Made by a program: the position numbers and the translations under genes. From Charina bottae (taxonomy: Eukaryota; Chordata; Lepidosauria; Squamata; Charinaidae), in NCBI GenBank assembly GCA_023362775.1, contig JALMGJ010000016.1:3642001-3706000 (forward strand): a stretch of DNA of 64,000 bases. Reading direction: 5' to 3'. The notes under the pieces were generated by a model. It was given only the letters and a program-made list of their open reading frames with translations, was not told the origin of the DNA and did not search any database. Shown here piece after piece: positions 52,049-63,217 of the stretch. How positions within the stretch are numbered: position 1 is the stretch's first letter; each line of letters begins with the position of its first letter.

Positions 52049-53236
52049 GTATTGGTCCTTCCTTAACCAAACAAGTCAATTTAGCCATTTCTGCAAGTTC
52101 TGCCATCTTTATGGTCCACTCTTCCATTGTGGGTATTTCTCTATTTTTCTGTCTTTATGCATATAATAGCCTCGCTACAGTTACATATATAAAACCAATC
52201 TTCCATGAGTCTTTTCTAGTCGGCTATCCATAAGTCCTAGTAAGAAAAGTTCTGATTTCAACTGAATATTAATTTTTAAAATTCTCTGCATCATCGTATG
52301 TATTTGTATCCAGTATTTTTTATTTTGCTTTTTCAAAGTCCACCATCCATGGTAAAATGTCTCTTCGTGCCCTTCACATTTCAACAGTTACAGGTACCTT
52401 TATACATCTTAGATAATCCCTCTGGTGACATACACCAACAGTACATCATTTTATAAAATTCTCTCTTAAATTATAAGACAATGTGAATTTCAATCCTTTT
52501 AACCATATTCTTTCCAAGTGATCCATCTGTATCTTCTTCCTAGCGTTTTCCCACTATTTTCATATGTTATAACCAAAATTCACAGCCCATTTTATGATGC
52601 ACCCTAACTTGTTCATATTTCAATTCAAAGCTCAAAAATAATTTGTACATTTTAGCAATTATGTGTTCATTATTTGTACATAATTTCCTTTCAAATTCCA
52701 TTACATGTTGTTGTAAACCTGGTAGCTTTTTATCCATATTAAACCTCTCCCTTAGTTGTGCATATGAAAACCATTGAAAAATAAATCCCTCTGCAGTCAG
52801 CTGTTCTCTTGATTTCATCTTAAGTTCTCCATTTTCCTATATTAACAAATCTTAATATGTTACCCATTTTTCTTTGCCCACTGTTTATTTTGTGTAAAAC
52901 GCTCCTTATGCTGAAGCCGATAAAAGGATTTTCGGGCACAGCCTGGGTTTATACCTATTCCATATTTATAATATGGCACTCCTAACATAATGATTTTTAA
53001 AATCTACATTAATTTTATCATACCATAAAAAAAACATGACAGCCAAACCTCAGACCATGTCCTTCTAATTTTAACATTCTCTTATTTCTTAACAACAGCA
53101 TTTCTTCATCCAAACCAAACAGCAAGCAGCAAAATACAATTTAAAATCAGGCAATCCCAATCTTCCTCTTTCTTTGCATGTGGGAAGAATCTTAAATTTA
53201 ACCCTTGGTTTCTTCCCCACCATATAGATCTGGATA

Positions 53237-53655
53237 CAGGTAGACCTCGCTTAACAACCACAATTGTAAACGAAATTTCAGTTGCTAAGCAAAGCTGTCA
53301 TTAAGTGAATCTGACTCGATTTTACAACCTTTTTTGCAGCAGTCATTAAGCAAATCACCATAGGCATTAAGCAAACCACACAGGTGTTAAGTGAATCACA
53401 CGGTTCCCCATTGATTTCACTTACCAGAAGCCAGCCGGGAAGGTTGAAAATGGTGATTACGTGACCACGGAACACTGCTACAGTCATAAATGCAAACCGG
53501 TTCCCAAGCATCCAAATCGTGATCACGTGACCATAGGATCACGTCACTATCTTGACGTTATGACTGCAATAGTCATAAGTGTGAGAAGTCGTTTTTTTCA
53601 ACACCGTTGAACTGAACCGTTACTAAACGAATGGTTGTTAAGTGAGGACTATCTG
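53237..53655. mobile_element. Tigger/pogo-like MITE inserted in the L1
   Basis: The 419-bp unit begins CAGGTAGACCTCGCTTAACA and ends TTAAGTGAGGACTATCTG, an imperfect terminal inverted repeat of about 25 bp, flanked by TA on both sides. The interior repeats short GCATTAAGC/TTAAGTGA motifs and contains GTGATCACGTGACC-type palindromes. This matches a family of pogo-like (Tc1/mariner superfamily) non-autonomous elements common in squamates. L1 sequence continues on both sides, so it inserted into the L1. Confidence 0.7.
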
Positions 53656-53740
53656 TATATCTTTTTGCCATTGTTTAAAAGGTGCATCATTTCTCAAAAC
53701 TGGTTGCTGTTTATATAGTGAAATTATATGTTAAAGCTGC

Positions 53741-54199
53741 CTTTTGATCATTTACTACTGATACTTTACTAACTTTGATACTTTGTACTAACTATTTTCT
53801 CTGTTACTTTATTGTATTTCCTTTTTATAGTATAACATGTTATACCTTCAACAGAAAAATAAAATACAAATAATAACACAAGCAGCTTAAAGAGGCATCC
53901 ATGGAGGATGTGTCGAAAAGAAAAAAATGGTAGCCATGACCATGTAATTGGAGCCTCAGACTTTTTATGTGTCACAATGCACGTAAAAAGGTGTGGGACT
54001 TCAATCACATAGCCACTATCTTGACGTTTTTGGAACTTGCACCCAGACACTCTGCCATCTTAAGTGGAACTAACAAGTGCTTAGCTGGAACCATTTTTAC
54101 CTAGGAAAGAGGAAATCCAGAAATTACAGAGCAAAAAGATATTTGCTGTGTTCTCAGATGGCTTCTGGTAGGCTTTGGTAAATCTGTTCATTTCCAGTC
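53741..54199. other. unannotated stretch
   Basis: No gene. The minus-strand ORF at 53769-54050 shows no known domain. Confidence 0.35.
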
Positions 54200-54405
54200 C
54201 ATAAAATGTTTGCCCATTTTATCCATAATTCCATTGTAGTCCACTTCCATTTGATATTGGGACCAATAATATAGAGAGATGGTGGGCTCCCATTTACTGG
54301 ATGTGTTCAAGCAGTGGCTCTGATGGTCATCTTTTGAAGATGCTTTAATATGGTTTCCTGCAATGAGCATGGCCTAAGTGGCCCTTTCCAATTTAAGGAT
54401 TTTTA
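54200..54405 (+). mobile_element. old CR1-type LINE 3' end
   Basis: The block GATGTGTTCAAGCAGTGGCTC, GGTCATCTTTTGAAGATGC, then CCTGCAATGAGCATGG and CCCTTTCCAATTTAAGG matches the CR1 3' untranslated end pattern also seen at 14.15-14.45 kb. It is diverged and non-coding. Confidence 0.5.
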
Positions 54406-56802
54406 TTGTATTTTGCATTAAGATACTATTTAAAACACAGACACACACACACACATTTAAATAGCTGGTCAAGTAATTTTACCCAGGAATATAGACACTG
54501 CTATATAAAATATAGATATTTGCAACTTTCAGATTCATTCCACTCTCTAGATCCTCAAAATCACCAAAACTTTCTATTTAGCATTCTGTGGACCTAGGAA
54601 CATTATTGGATTCTTCCAGGTTTTTTGTAGCACTACATCAAGTGGCTGTGATGAACTGCATCAGAATATGCAGCTTTGGGACCATAGTCAAAGATTGTGA
54701 AATCAAAGCCTCCTATCACTGTGGCAAGAAGTGAAGAGTGCCTCATGACCTGCCTTGAGCTAAATGTTGTTCAACATTATAAAGGATTTGGACTATGGAG
54801 ATATAGCACAATTATCTTCCTCTAATAATTGGAAGAAGTGAAATGTTGCTGCTATGCACAAGTCAATACAAAAGGCAGAATTCTTAAGAGAGGATAATTC
54901 GTATTCCCGTAATCAACATGTTACTAATAAAAGATACGGTATTTTTTGCTACAAGAAGTTTGGAACACTGCTTTATAGAATTAAACAAATGCAACGTGAT
55001 ATGAAGATTAAAGAAACTCCCTTATACTGATTTCTTCCAGCTTGCAGGAAGTCCTGAAAAGCATTGTGTGCTGAAAAGGTGGCTAGCAAATAGAATATGT
55101 TCATATTTAATAGTAAGGGATTATTAATAGTACCAGTCTTATCTTAAAATAATACCCACCTAACAAACCAGTTCTTTCCATTTATTTCAATGGCTTTTTC
55201 AACCTCATTTCAACATTTAAACAAGAAAAGCTGGTTTTAAAGGGTTGGGGGAAAGATACACCCCTTACAAATCCTATTTATTTCAGAACATAATGATGTG
55301 CCAGTTTGGAAATACTCTCAACATTTCACAACTTGTAGTTTAAACTTATTTGCACATGTTTACTGTCTTCATAACATCACCGATATTATCCAAACACCCA
55401 CCCTATTCCTAGCACAGAAATTAGCACTTTTTTAAAGCATGCATGCAAATATTTTGACTACAATATATACACAATGTGATGTGGGAAACATCTGAATGTG
55501 AGCAATTATCTTAACTTTTCAAATATCAAAACACTCAACAATTTTCAGATCTACAGTTCATTTTTCCCCATAAATGGGAAATTGGGACTGCTTCTTCTTT
55601 AAACAAAATTCAGTAAGGGTGTCATTCTCTTTTTTTCCTTCTGGGCAGCATAGCTCTATTGTTGTTGTTTTTTAAATGGCCACAAAATCATATTTAGTGT
55701 CACAGTTCCCTGTAAGATATATGACTCAATGAGAATTACTTAGTTCTTGTGAACAATAACATTGGTCCAAAACAAGAGATCAGCAGAACTACATTTTTTT
55801 TTCTAGATTCTAAAAACATATAGATGGACACAAAGGTATTTTATTGTCTTGTGAGTACTCTACTCCTTCAGCCATCCCTGCTGAAGAGTAAGTGGTAGGT
55901 CTGCATATGCAGTTATATAAATTACCTATTTTGAAGTCCTCCATGTGAACTCCTAAAGAGGGCTATAATTTTGAAATAATCTGCGGTAGAAATAATTACC
56001 TGAAGTTTTTGCCTTGTATAACCCAAGAACATTGATAAGGTGCTTGGAGGGTTGGGACTACCTATTCTTTGAATGCTAGAGAAATTTGCCTGACTTTCCT
56101 TTGGACTTGGCATTGAGTGCTTCAACAAGGAGGACACAATACTATAATTGTTAATGAGGAAGGCAAGAGAAAATTATTGTCCAGTTTTAAAATGTGTGTT
56201 TTTGAACAAGTTCCTATATACAGACAACTTTTGAGGATACTATTTACAGTACTTAGATCCATGCCATTCTGTCTGCTAATATGATTTGGGATGAAAACTG
56301 TTTGGTCACCTTGGTTGATTTAGATAGGGAATAGACTGATGGAATGTAACATGATTGTTTTCTTCTGGACCTTTCAGTGGTTTTGGCTTCTATCAACATT
56401 CTTGATCATTTATCCAGCTGAGTCATTATTTATGGTAGCTCTTGTTCATTCTGGAGAGACTAACCCAAATTATAATTTTGGAAAAGTTTTCTTCTCTTCT
56501 GTAGTCATTGGACTCTGGAATCTTAAGGTTTCATGTTGTTTGCCATGCTCTAATATTTACATGAAACTGCTTCAAGAAATAATCAATACGTGGTTGATAA
56601 ACCATTTTTCTTCTCCATCAAGTTCCCAGGAAGTGGAAATCTTAAATAGGTGTTTCAAGACAGAGTGAAATAAAGCTAACAAACAGAAAATTAAATTGAT
56701 ATTCATGCTGTGATGAGTAAATCTTTGCCACTTTGCACAGACATCTTCTGCTGCCTTTCCTCTCTTATTCCCCTTACTGTTCTGCATCAGTTATCACTGT
56801 AT
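54406..56802. other. unannotated stretch
   Basis: No gene or named repeat in 2.4 kb. A short (CA)n tract is at 54438-54455. The ORFs (54406-54597, 55922-56137, 56339-56668) have no domain support. Confidence 0.45.
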
Positions 56803-56807
56803 ATCAG

Positions 56808-57838
56808 TGTCTGGATCGCGCCGTGCCCCATCGCCATGTCAGACTCCGAACTGGAAGAGAAGCCAACAACAGGAAGCAGCGGGTTCGGCATGAAAATGCC
56901 AGAAGAGTCAGAAGTGGATTGATTGGATGGGACCTGGAAGGAGAGGCACCCCTGCCAATCAGTACACGCCAATGGAGGTCAGAGAGGAGGGCTGAGCAGC
57001 GCTTGGCATGATTGCCCCCTGCCCTCCAGCAGCGCGAAATTCGAAATAAAAGGGCTGCACAACCAGCCAAGGTTGCCAGAGATAACCATCCTTACCTGAT
57101 GCCAGTACACCAGAGAGACTCCCTTGCCACGTGTCCTTCCGAAGCAGAGCCGAGCCGCCACCTCTGAAGCTACCTCTGCGCCAAACCCTGCAGCCACCAT
57201 AGACCCTGTTCCAGAGAACCACCTTGAGTCCGCCTTGCTGCCTGTTCCTGAACCGCATCCTGCAATCATCACTGAAGCCTCCGGACCCCGGGCCTTGCCA
57301 GCTGACTCGCGCCGCTCCGAAAGGGAGCCGCCAATTGCCAATGGGACTGCAGCTGTGGAAAGCTCACCCTCCCAATTCACTCGCCCGGCCTCCCTACTGC
57401 GCCCCACAACCGACTCGCCTGGACCCACCGTGGACAGCCCCCCGGCCCAGGCCGATTGGGCCACCTATTGCAACATCACGACCGGCGTCCTTCCGTCCCG
57501 CCTGCCCATCATGTCCACCCCAGCTGCAGAGGCCAGCACCATGCCCACTACTCACCTGCCTGCTGTAATGGGGTTATGAGCTAAAGGGTTGCTGTCCCCA
57601 GAACCGGGGTCACCCGGGCCCACTGGAGACTGGAATACCTTCTGCAGCCGAGAGAGGGGAAGCTTCCAGCCTTGCCTGCCTGTCGCCTCAGTTGCTGTCC
57701 TCAAGGGCCTCCCTTCCCTTGGACTTTGCCTGCCTGTAGAGGAAGAAGAAGAGCACGTGGACTGGTCTGCCTGTTGTACGCTGTAAAATAAAGATATTTC
57801 AATAATGCTTCCGTGTCGGTCTTAGTCGGAACAGGACA
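56808..57838 (+). mobile_element. solo LTR, 1031 bp, GC-rich
   Basis: It begins TGTCTGGATCGCGCC and ends AGTCGGAACAGGACA (TG...CA), with a perfect 5-bp duplication ATCAG at 56803-56807 and 57839-57843. The AATAAA signal at about 57786-57791, some 50 bp before the end, sets the plus orientation. The sequence is much more GC-rich than its surroundings and contains overlapping ORFs in several frames (for example 57124-57579), all inside the LTR and without domains. It shares the solo-LTR architecture with 36276-37090, but the two do not align. Confidence 0.82.
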
Positions 57839-57843
57839 ATCAG

Positions 57844-58499
57844 TGTAATAAAGTTTTACTCTGCAAAAATTGCAGAACAAACCACCCTGTAAAGGATAGA
57901 GACTTCCCTACTCACTTACTAGAGTATTCCTGTAATCAAAAAACAATTATCTTGTCATGCCCAGACCAAAAATCTATCTGATCACACCTTCCAGTTGTGG
58001 ATACTGGAGGAAACATCTGGAAGACACCTGTAATGGTTATCCATAGTACTGACTGGCCAGTTTTAATATTTCTAATTGGAAGCCCCCCCACCAACCCCCC
58101 CCAGCTTTGGGGTGAACCTGTTTTCCACAAGTTGAAAAGGAGCTATGGAATCCCAGGGAATTGCCTTCTAAGTATCTTCACACATGGTCGCATCTGTCCT
58201 GATTTTCATTTACAACACCCAAGCCCATAAGAACAGCAATGCAGTGGTGACATTATGCAGGTTTCACTGGCCATTAAAAAAAAAACGTTTTGAAAGATCC
58301 TCAGTTCTACTGTCATGGTAGAAAGGAGTTGTGATGATAATTAGCAATACAGTAAACCCTCAATTTTATGGAACTTGATTCACTAGATCTCAGATAGAAC
58401 AGATAAAATCTGAGTTTGCAATTCACTCCCAAAAACAAAATCTATTTTCTGGGGAAACAGCCCAGACAATGTTCATACATTCTACGTTCACCATATACA
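57844..58499. other. unannotated stretch
   Basis: No gene or named repeat. Confidence 0.4.
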
Positions 58500-58510
58500 T
58501 TTTATATACA

Positions 58511-58852
58511 GTACATAGTAAAGGTAAAGGTTCCCCCCACACATTTGTGCAGTCGTGTCTGACTCTAGGGGCCGGTGCTCATCTCTGTTTGTTAGCCGAA
58601 GAGCCAGCATTGTCCGAAGATGGTTCCATGGTCATGTGGCCGCATGATGCACGCGGAACGCTGTTACCATCCCACCGAAGTGGTACCTAGTAATCTACTT
58701 GCATTTGCATGCTGTCGAATTGCTAGGTTGGCAAGAGCTGGAGCTAGTGTAGGAGCTCACTCTGTCACGCAGGGCTAGGGATTTGAACCTCCAAACTTGC
58801 AATCTTCCAATCGACAAGCCTGGCATCTTACCCGCTGAGCCACCACGTCCCC
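58511..58852 (-). mobile_element. Sauria-type SINE, full length
   Basis: The minus strand starts GGGGACGTGGTGGCTCAGCGGG (tRNA head with box A) and has the box B GGTTCAAATCC. It continues through the common body to the Bov-B-like block, GTCAGACACGACTGCAC, and ends with ACCTTT units. The probable duplication TTTTATATACA is at 58500-58510 and 58853-58863. It is the cleanest uninterrupted copy in the window. Confidence 0.88.
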
Positions 58853-58863
58853 TTTTATATACA

Positions 58864-59751
58864 TATAAAATATAAAACATACATATAAAATATATACATA
58901 ACAAATATTTAATTCATGCATAAAACCCTACTTGCCATTTAATGGACATTCGGCTCTGTGGATACTGTTCCCCCCATTAGTCCATATTTGAAAATGTCTC
59001 TAGTATGTCAGTGTTGATCCAGATCTGTAAATTTGTCTATCGTTTCAACTCCATTTTTTGCAAGAACAACATTTTACTACACTGAAGGACTTTACTTTCA
59101 CTGTGACAATGAAGGACTAATGAACAGCAGTGCCCGTAGCTTACTGAGTTTGACAAAACTATCATTAGTAGCAAAATATCATTGACAACCCACAGTTTTG
59201 CATGAGATCCCAGCACAACCATGTTTAATTTCAGTAAGTCATCCTTAAATCTGTTACCCAATCAGCTTGGTTTTTTTAATCCCAATGTATTACAAGTAAC
59301 AGAATTTAAGCATTATTTTTAATCCTATCCATATTTGCTTAGCTTTTTAAAACCATCAATTTTTCTCTTGGAAATGTTCTACAACACTAAGACATGTCTC
59401 TACTAACAATTAAGCTGTTTGCTTTACAATAGAAATAGTAGCGTTATGTTTCCTTTCCATGCACTTTTCTCACTCTGTAAGGATGATAACATCCTGTTTT
59501 ATAGATTAGTTTCCTCTGATGCTAAATAATACATTTGTTGGCTTCTATGTTTTAGATTTCCCTTGTGTTGCTAATTCTATGTGTTTTATCATGCAAAACC
59601 ACATCCTTTTGTTTTCTGATTAAGAGTTAAATATTTATGTGATTTGCACAATAATTACTGCACTTATTTTGGGGATTTTACTCACACAGCATTTCAGAAG
59701 AGAAAACAGAAATAAAAATTGGGAATAATTATTAGATAGGGCACCATCATT
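58864..59751. other. unannotated stretch
   Basis: No gene or named repeat. The 59500-59750 part looks unique and AT-rich. Confidence 0.4.
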
Positions 59752-59840
59752 TTATTTTATTTATGTATTAAATTTCTATCACCGTCCATCTCCCCCCCCC
59801 CGAGGAGGGATTCTGGGAGGTTCATATACATGCTTCAGAA
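59752..59840 (-). mobile_element. short CR1/L2-type LINE 3' tail
   Basis: TTTATTTATG then CACCGTCCATCTCC, a C-run and GAGGGATTCTGGGAGG is the inverted form of the tail at 62.48 kb. Confidence 0.5.
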
Positions 59841-60765
59841 GAAGATGTAATGAGTTCAACAGGAGTTACTCCCAAGTAAAATTGCATAGTAGGATTATTA
59901 CCTAACTCTCCTTAACTGACATTTTTCAATCGTTTGACAAAGATTAAAAATGAGAACCAGGGAAAATAGAATGCCTACCATTAACTAAGAATTATTTCAA
60001 ATAAATATGGGTTCTGCCTTTGTTCAAGCAAACACTTATTTTCACTTAAAGAAAAAAATAAAAGTTTGGGAGATATTGCTTTCAAAACTCGTTGATTCTG
60101 ATGGGGATTTCAGAATCCCTGCTTAGGTAGAGTGCATTACTTTGTTGTTGCTGCTGTTGTTTTGAATCAAAGATTGGGAAATTCCTCACCAATGCTTAAG
60201 TTGCTTCTCTTCTATGCTGCTTCCAGCTGTTCTTGAAGCTGACTTTAAAAACTCAAGTCCTGATTGCATCTGTTTAGTCATTTCCCTTCTCTTCATGCAC
60301 TAACACCCACCTTTTCCTTTTAGAGATTGTTCCTTCCTCACAAGTCACCATGCCTTCCCTTTGATTTCAGAGGTATTTGTAAAATGGATGCCTTCATGCT
60401 CCCTACATTTTCTCCATTGAAACTAAGACTGAACCCCTTCCTTCCTTCCTTCCTTCCTCCCTCCCTCCCTCCATTGCTGATGCTACAATAATCAAAGCAA
60501 GGAGAACAAGTTGGCTTAGGATGGAAAATACCACATGGGCAGGGGTGCATTTGCTGAGTATGGCATCACCTATTCCTGTACTCAAGAAGTGGTGGGTGGC
60601 CCGTAATGCCAATGCAGGAAGCAGAAAGTTTGGATCTGCTCATTGTTGGAGGGTCACCTGCCTCTTAACAATTCTGGGTGTGTTACTTCATGAGTGTGTG
60701 ATCTTTTCTGAGCTCTAGGGTGATGACATGGCCTTTGTATGACATGCTGGGATTATACTCCAACA
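59841..60765. other. unannotated stretch with a (CTTC)n tract
   Basis: No gene is seen. The (CTTC)n(CTCC)n run at 60439-60472 and a trace of an ancient interspersed repeat near 59855-59900 are the only items. Confidence 0.4.
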
Positions 60766-60830
60766 TATACAGTATATGTATATATATACAGTATATGTAT
60801 ATATACAGTATATGTATAATGTATACAATT
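60766..60830 (+). repeat. tandem TATACAGTATATG repeat
   Basis: Three to four imperfect copies of an ACAGTATATGTATATAT unit lie just before the Tc1-like element. Confidence 0.7.
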
Positions 60831-60842
60831 TAGTATTTTATA

Positions 60843-61041
60843 CAGTGGGGCAAAAAAGTATTTAGTCAGCCACCAATTGTGCAAGTTCTCCCACTTAAAA
60901 AGATGAGAGAGGCCTGTAATTGACATCATAGGTAGACCTCAACTATGAGAGACAAAATGAGAAAACAAATCCAGACAATCACATTGTCTGATTCGGAAAG
61001 AATTTATTTGCAAATTATGGTGGAAAATAAGTATTTGGTCA
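60843..61041 (+). repeat. Tc1 left terminal inverted repeat
   Basis: 199 bp, matching the reverse complement of 62247-62445 at 198 positions. Its inner end is AAATAAGTATTTGGTCA, and transposase-binding sites are expected within these arms. Confidence 0.92.
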
Positions 61042-61207
61042 CCTACAAACAAGCAAGATTTCTGGCTCTCACAGACCTGTAACTTCTTCTTTAAGAGGCT
61101 CCTCTGTCCTCCACTCATTACCTGTAGTAATGGCACCTGTTTGAACTTGTTATCAGTATAAAAGACACCTGTCCACAACCTCAAAGAGTCACACTCCAAA
61201 CTCCACT

Positions 61208-62230
61208 ATGGTGAAGACCAAAGAGCTGTCGAAGGACACCAGAAACAAAATTGTAGACCTGCACCAGGCTGGGAAGACTGAATCTGCAATAGGCAAGCAG
61301 CTTGGTGTGAAGAAATCAACTGTGGGAGCAATAATTAGAAAATGGAAGACATACAAGACCACTGATAATCTCCCTCGATCTGGGGCTCCACACAAGATCT
61401 CACCCCGTGGGGTCAAAATGATCACAAGAACGGTGAGCAAAAATCCCAGAACCACACGGGGGGACCTAGTGAATGACCTTCAGAGAGCTGGGACCAACGT
61501 AACAAAGGCTACCATCAGTAACACACTACGCCGCCAGGGACTCAGATCCTGCAGTGCCAGACGTGTCTCCCTGCTTAAGCCAGTACATGTCCGGGCCCGT
61601 CTGAAGTTTGCTAGAGAGCATTTGGATGATCCAGGAGAGGATTGGGAGAATGTCATATGGTCAGATGAAACCAAAGTAGAACTGTTTGGTAGAAACACAA
61701 CTTGTCGTCTTTGGAGGAGAGAGAATGCTGAGTTGCATCCAAAGAACACCATACCTACTGTGAAGCATGGGGGTGGCAACATCATGCTTTGGGGCTGTTT
61801 CTCTGCAAAGGGACCAGGACGACTGTTCCGTGTACAGGAAAGAATGAATGGGGCCATGTATCGTGAGATTTTGAGTGCAAACCTCCTTCCATCAGCAAGG
61901 GCATTGAAGATGAAACGTGGCTGGGTCTTTCAGCATGACAATGATCCCAAACACACCGCCCGGGCAACGAAGGAGTGGCTTCGTAAGAAGCATTTCAAGG
62001 TCCTGGAGTGGCCTAGCCAGTCTCCAGATCTCAACCCCATAGAAAACCTTTGGAGGGAGTTGAAAGTCCGTGTTGCCCAGCGACAGCCCCAAAACATCAC
62101 TGCTCTAGAGGAGATCTGCATGGAGGAATGGGCCAACATACCAGCAACAGTGTGTGCCAACCTTGTGAAGACTTACAGAAAACGTTTGACCTCTGTCATT
62201 GCCAACAAGGGATATATAACAAAGTATTGA
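61208..62230 (+). CDS. Tc1-like transposase (DD34E)
   Basis: The 340-residue frame is the full length usual for Tc1 transposases. It has paired helix-turn-helix DNA-binding regions at residues 1-110: [16 protein letters not shown], then [15 protein letters not shown], and a second set around [10 protein letters not shown] and TISNTLRRQ. The catalytic triad is D153 ([11 protein letters not shown]), D244 ([11 protein letters not shown]) and E279 ([10 protein letters not shown]), with exactly 34 residues between the last two. The glycine-rich box [19 protein letters not shown] is at 186-204. The enzyme cuts and pastes the element into TA sites in the nucleus. No stop or frameshift interrupts it. 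The start at 61208 follows the left arm by 166 bp, and MVKTKELS is the usual N-terminal pattern. Activity is plausible but unproven. Confidence 0.95.
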   Translation: MVKTKELSKDTRNKIVDLHQAGKTESAIGKQLGVKKSTVGAIIRKWKTYKTTDNLPRSGAPHKISPRGVKMITRTVSKNPRTTRGDLVNDLQRAGTNVTKATISNTLRRQGLRSCSARRVSLLKPVHVRARLKFAREHLDDPGEDWENVIWSDETKVELFGRNTTCRLWRRENAELHPKNTIPTVKHGGGNIMLWGCFSAKGPGRLFRVQERMNGAMYREILSANLLPSARALKMKRGWVFQHDNDPKHTARATKEWLRKKHFKVLEWPSQSPDLNPIENLWRELKVRVAQRQPQNITALEEICMEEWANIPATVCANLVKTYRKRLTSVIANKGYITKY

Positions 62231-62246
62231 GATGAACTTTTGATAT

Positions 62247-62445
62247 TGACCAAATACTTATTTTCCACCATAATTTGCAAATAAATTCTTTCCGAATCAG
62301 ACAATGTGATTGTCTGGATTTGTTTTCTCATTTTGTCTCTCATAGTTGAGGTCTACCTATGATGTCAATTACAGGCCTCTCTCATCTTTTTAAGTGGGGG
62401 AACTTGCACAATTGGTGGCTGACTAAATACTTTTTTGCCCCACTG
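62247..62445 (-). repeat. Tc1 right terminal inverted repeat
   Basis: Inverted partner of 60843-61041 with one mismatch. Confidence 0.92.
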
Positions 62446-62474
62446 TATTTTATGTATATTTTATGTTTCTTTTT

Positions 62475-62546
62475 TTTAATATCTTATTGTAAACCGCCCA
62501 GAGTCCCTCCAGAGGAGGGAGATGGGCAGTGATAGAAGTTTGATTA

Positions 62547-62586
<40 letters not shown>
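62475..62586 (+). mobile_element. CR1/L2-type LINE 3' tail with (TAA)n
   Basis: AAACCGCCCAGAGTCCCTCC, then GAGGGAGATGGGCAGTGATAG and about 12 TAA units (62549-62586). Confidence 0.65.
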
Positions 62587-63158
62587 TAATATGAGTCCAG
62601 GACAAATACTAAATTTGATTTAATTCAAATAAATTAATTGTATTAATACAAATAATGGTTCTCTCTGTATATGTAATCATTTTTCTATCCTGCTACATTA
62701 AACATGATAATTTGGTGGCAAGTTTTGGAGCACCCTGGGAGCCACACCCAAAACTTTGAGGGGTCACAAGCAGTCCTGGGGATTCAAGTTTTGCACTTCT
62801 GATCTACTGGCACTCTAGTGACTAAGGTCTCAGTGCACTTGGCAAAATTAACTATACCAATGCTAGATGTTACTGCCAAAGAAAGATTTCAGGGTGAATT
62901 TGGAAGATTCAGCTTGAGTGAAAAAATGAAGCTAGAAAATAGAGTTTTGTTAACAGTAGCAAAATCCAACTAAAGAAAGACCAAATAAATGTTCATTGCA
63001 AGCCAAGGGTACATAGAATAATTCTTTTGAAACAGATGTGGTCAATGGTTGAACAACATCTTGGCTAAAATAATATTTCACTCCTTTATTTATAAGTAAA
63101 AGTTACTAAGGCAAATTTTTCTGAACCATATAAGGGAAAGAGAAGCTGTTGCCTTGAT

Positions 63159-63161
<3 letters not shown>
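62587..63161. other. unannotated stretch
   Basis: No gene or named repeat. Confidence 0.4.

Positions 63162-63214
<53 letters not shown>
63162..63214 (+). repeat. (TC)n microsatellite
   Basis: About 26 TC units. Confidence 0.95.

Positions 63215-63217
<3 letters not shown>

Larger units (their letters stand above)
45991..53740 (-). pseudogene. old L1 LINE, ORF2 C-terminus and 3' UTR, split by two insertions
   Basis: The L1 parts are 45991-46149 (3' end with minus-strand AATAAAAATTAAC), 52054-53234 and 53658-53740. Minus-strand fragments include EETFYHGWWTLKKQNKKYWIQIHTMMQRILKINIQLK (52384-52240) and an upstream block with FNMDKKLPGLQQHVMEFE (52740-52680). Both resemble the C-terminal region of reptile L1 ORF2, and the GHEETFYHGWW segment corresponds to its zinc-binding end with cysteines partly lost. 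A Ty3/gypsy element (46150-52048) and a Tigger-like MITE (53237-53655) interrupt it. Coding capacity is destroyed. Confidence 0.65.
60843..62445 (+). mobile_element. complete Tc1-like transposon
   Basis: The element is 1603 bp, starts CAGTGGGGCAAAAAAGTA, ends TACTTTTTTGCCCCACTG and is flanked by TA duplications (60841-60842 and 62446-62447). The terminal inverted repeats are 199 bp each (60843-61041 and 62247-62445) and differ at one base, in the TTCTCCCAC/TTCCCCCAC segment. The transposase frame between them is open. The terminal sequence closely resembles Tc1-like families widespread in fishes and other aquatic vertebrates, so arrival by horizontal transfer is likely, though inferred. High arm identity points to a young copy. 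Confidence 0.95.

Noticed and set aside
56733..57579. Overlapping proline/alanine-rich ORFs suggesting a GC-rich host exon or CpG-island gene
   Set aside because: The whole block sits between TG...CA borders with a perfect 5-bp duplication, so it is a solo LTR.
61480..62160. Minus-strand ORFs of 61-125 codons within the Tc1 element
   Set aside because: They are antisense shadows of the intact transposase.
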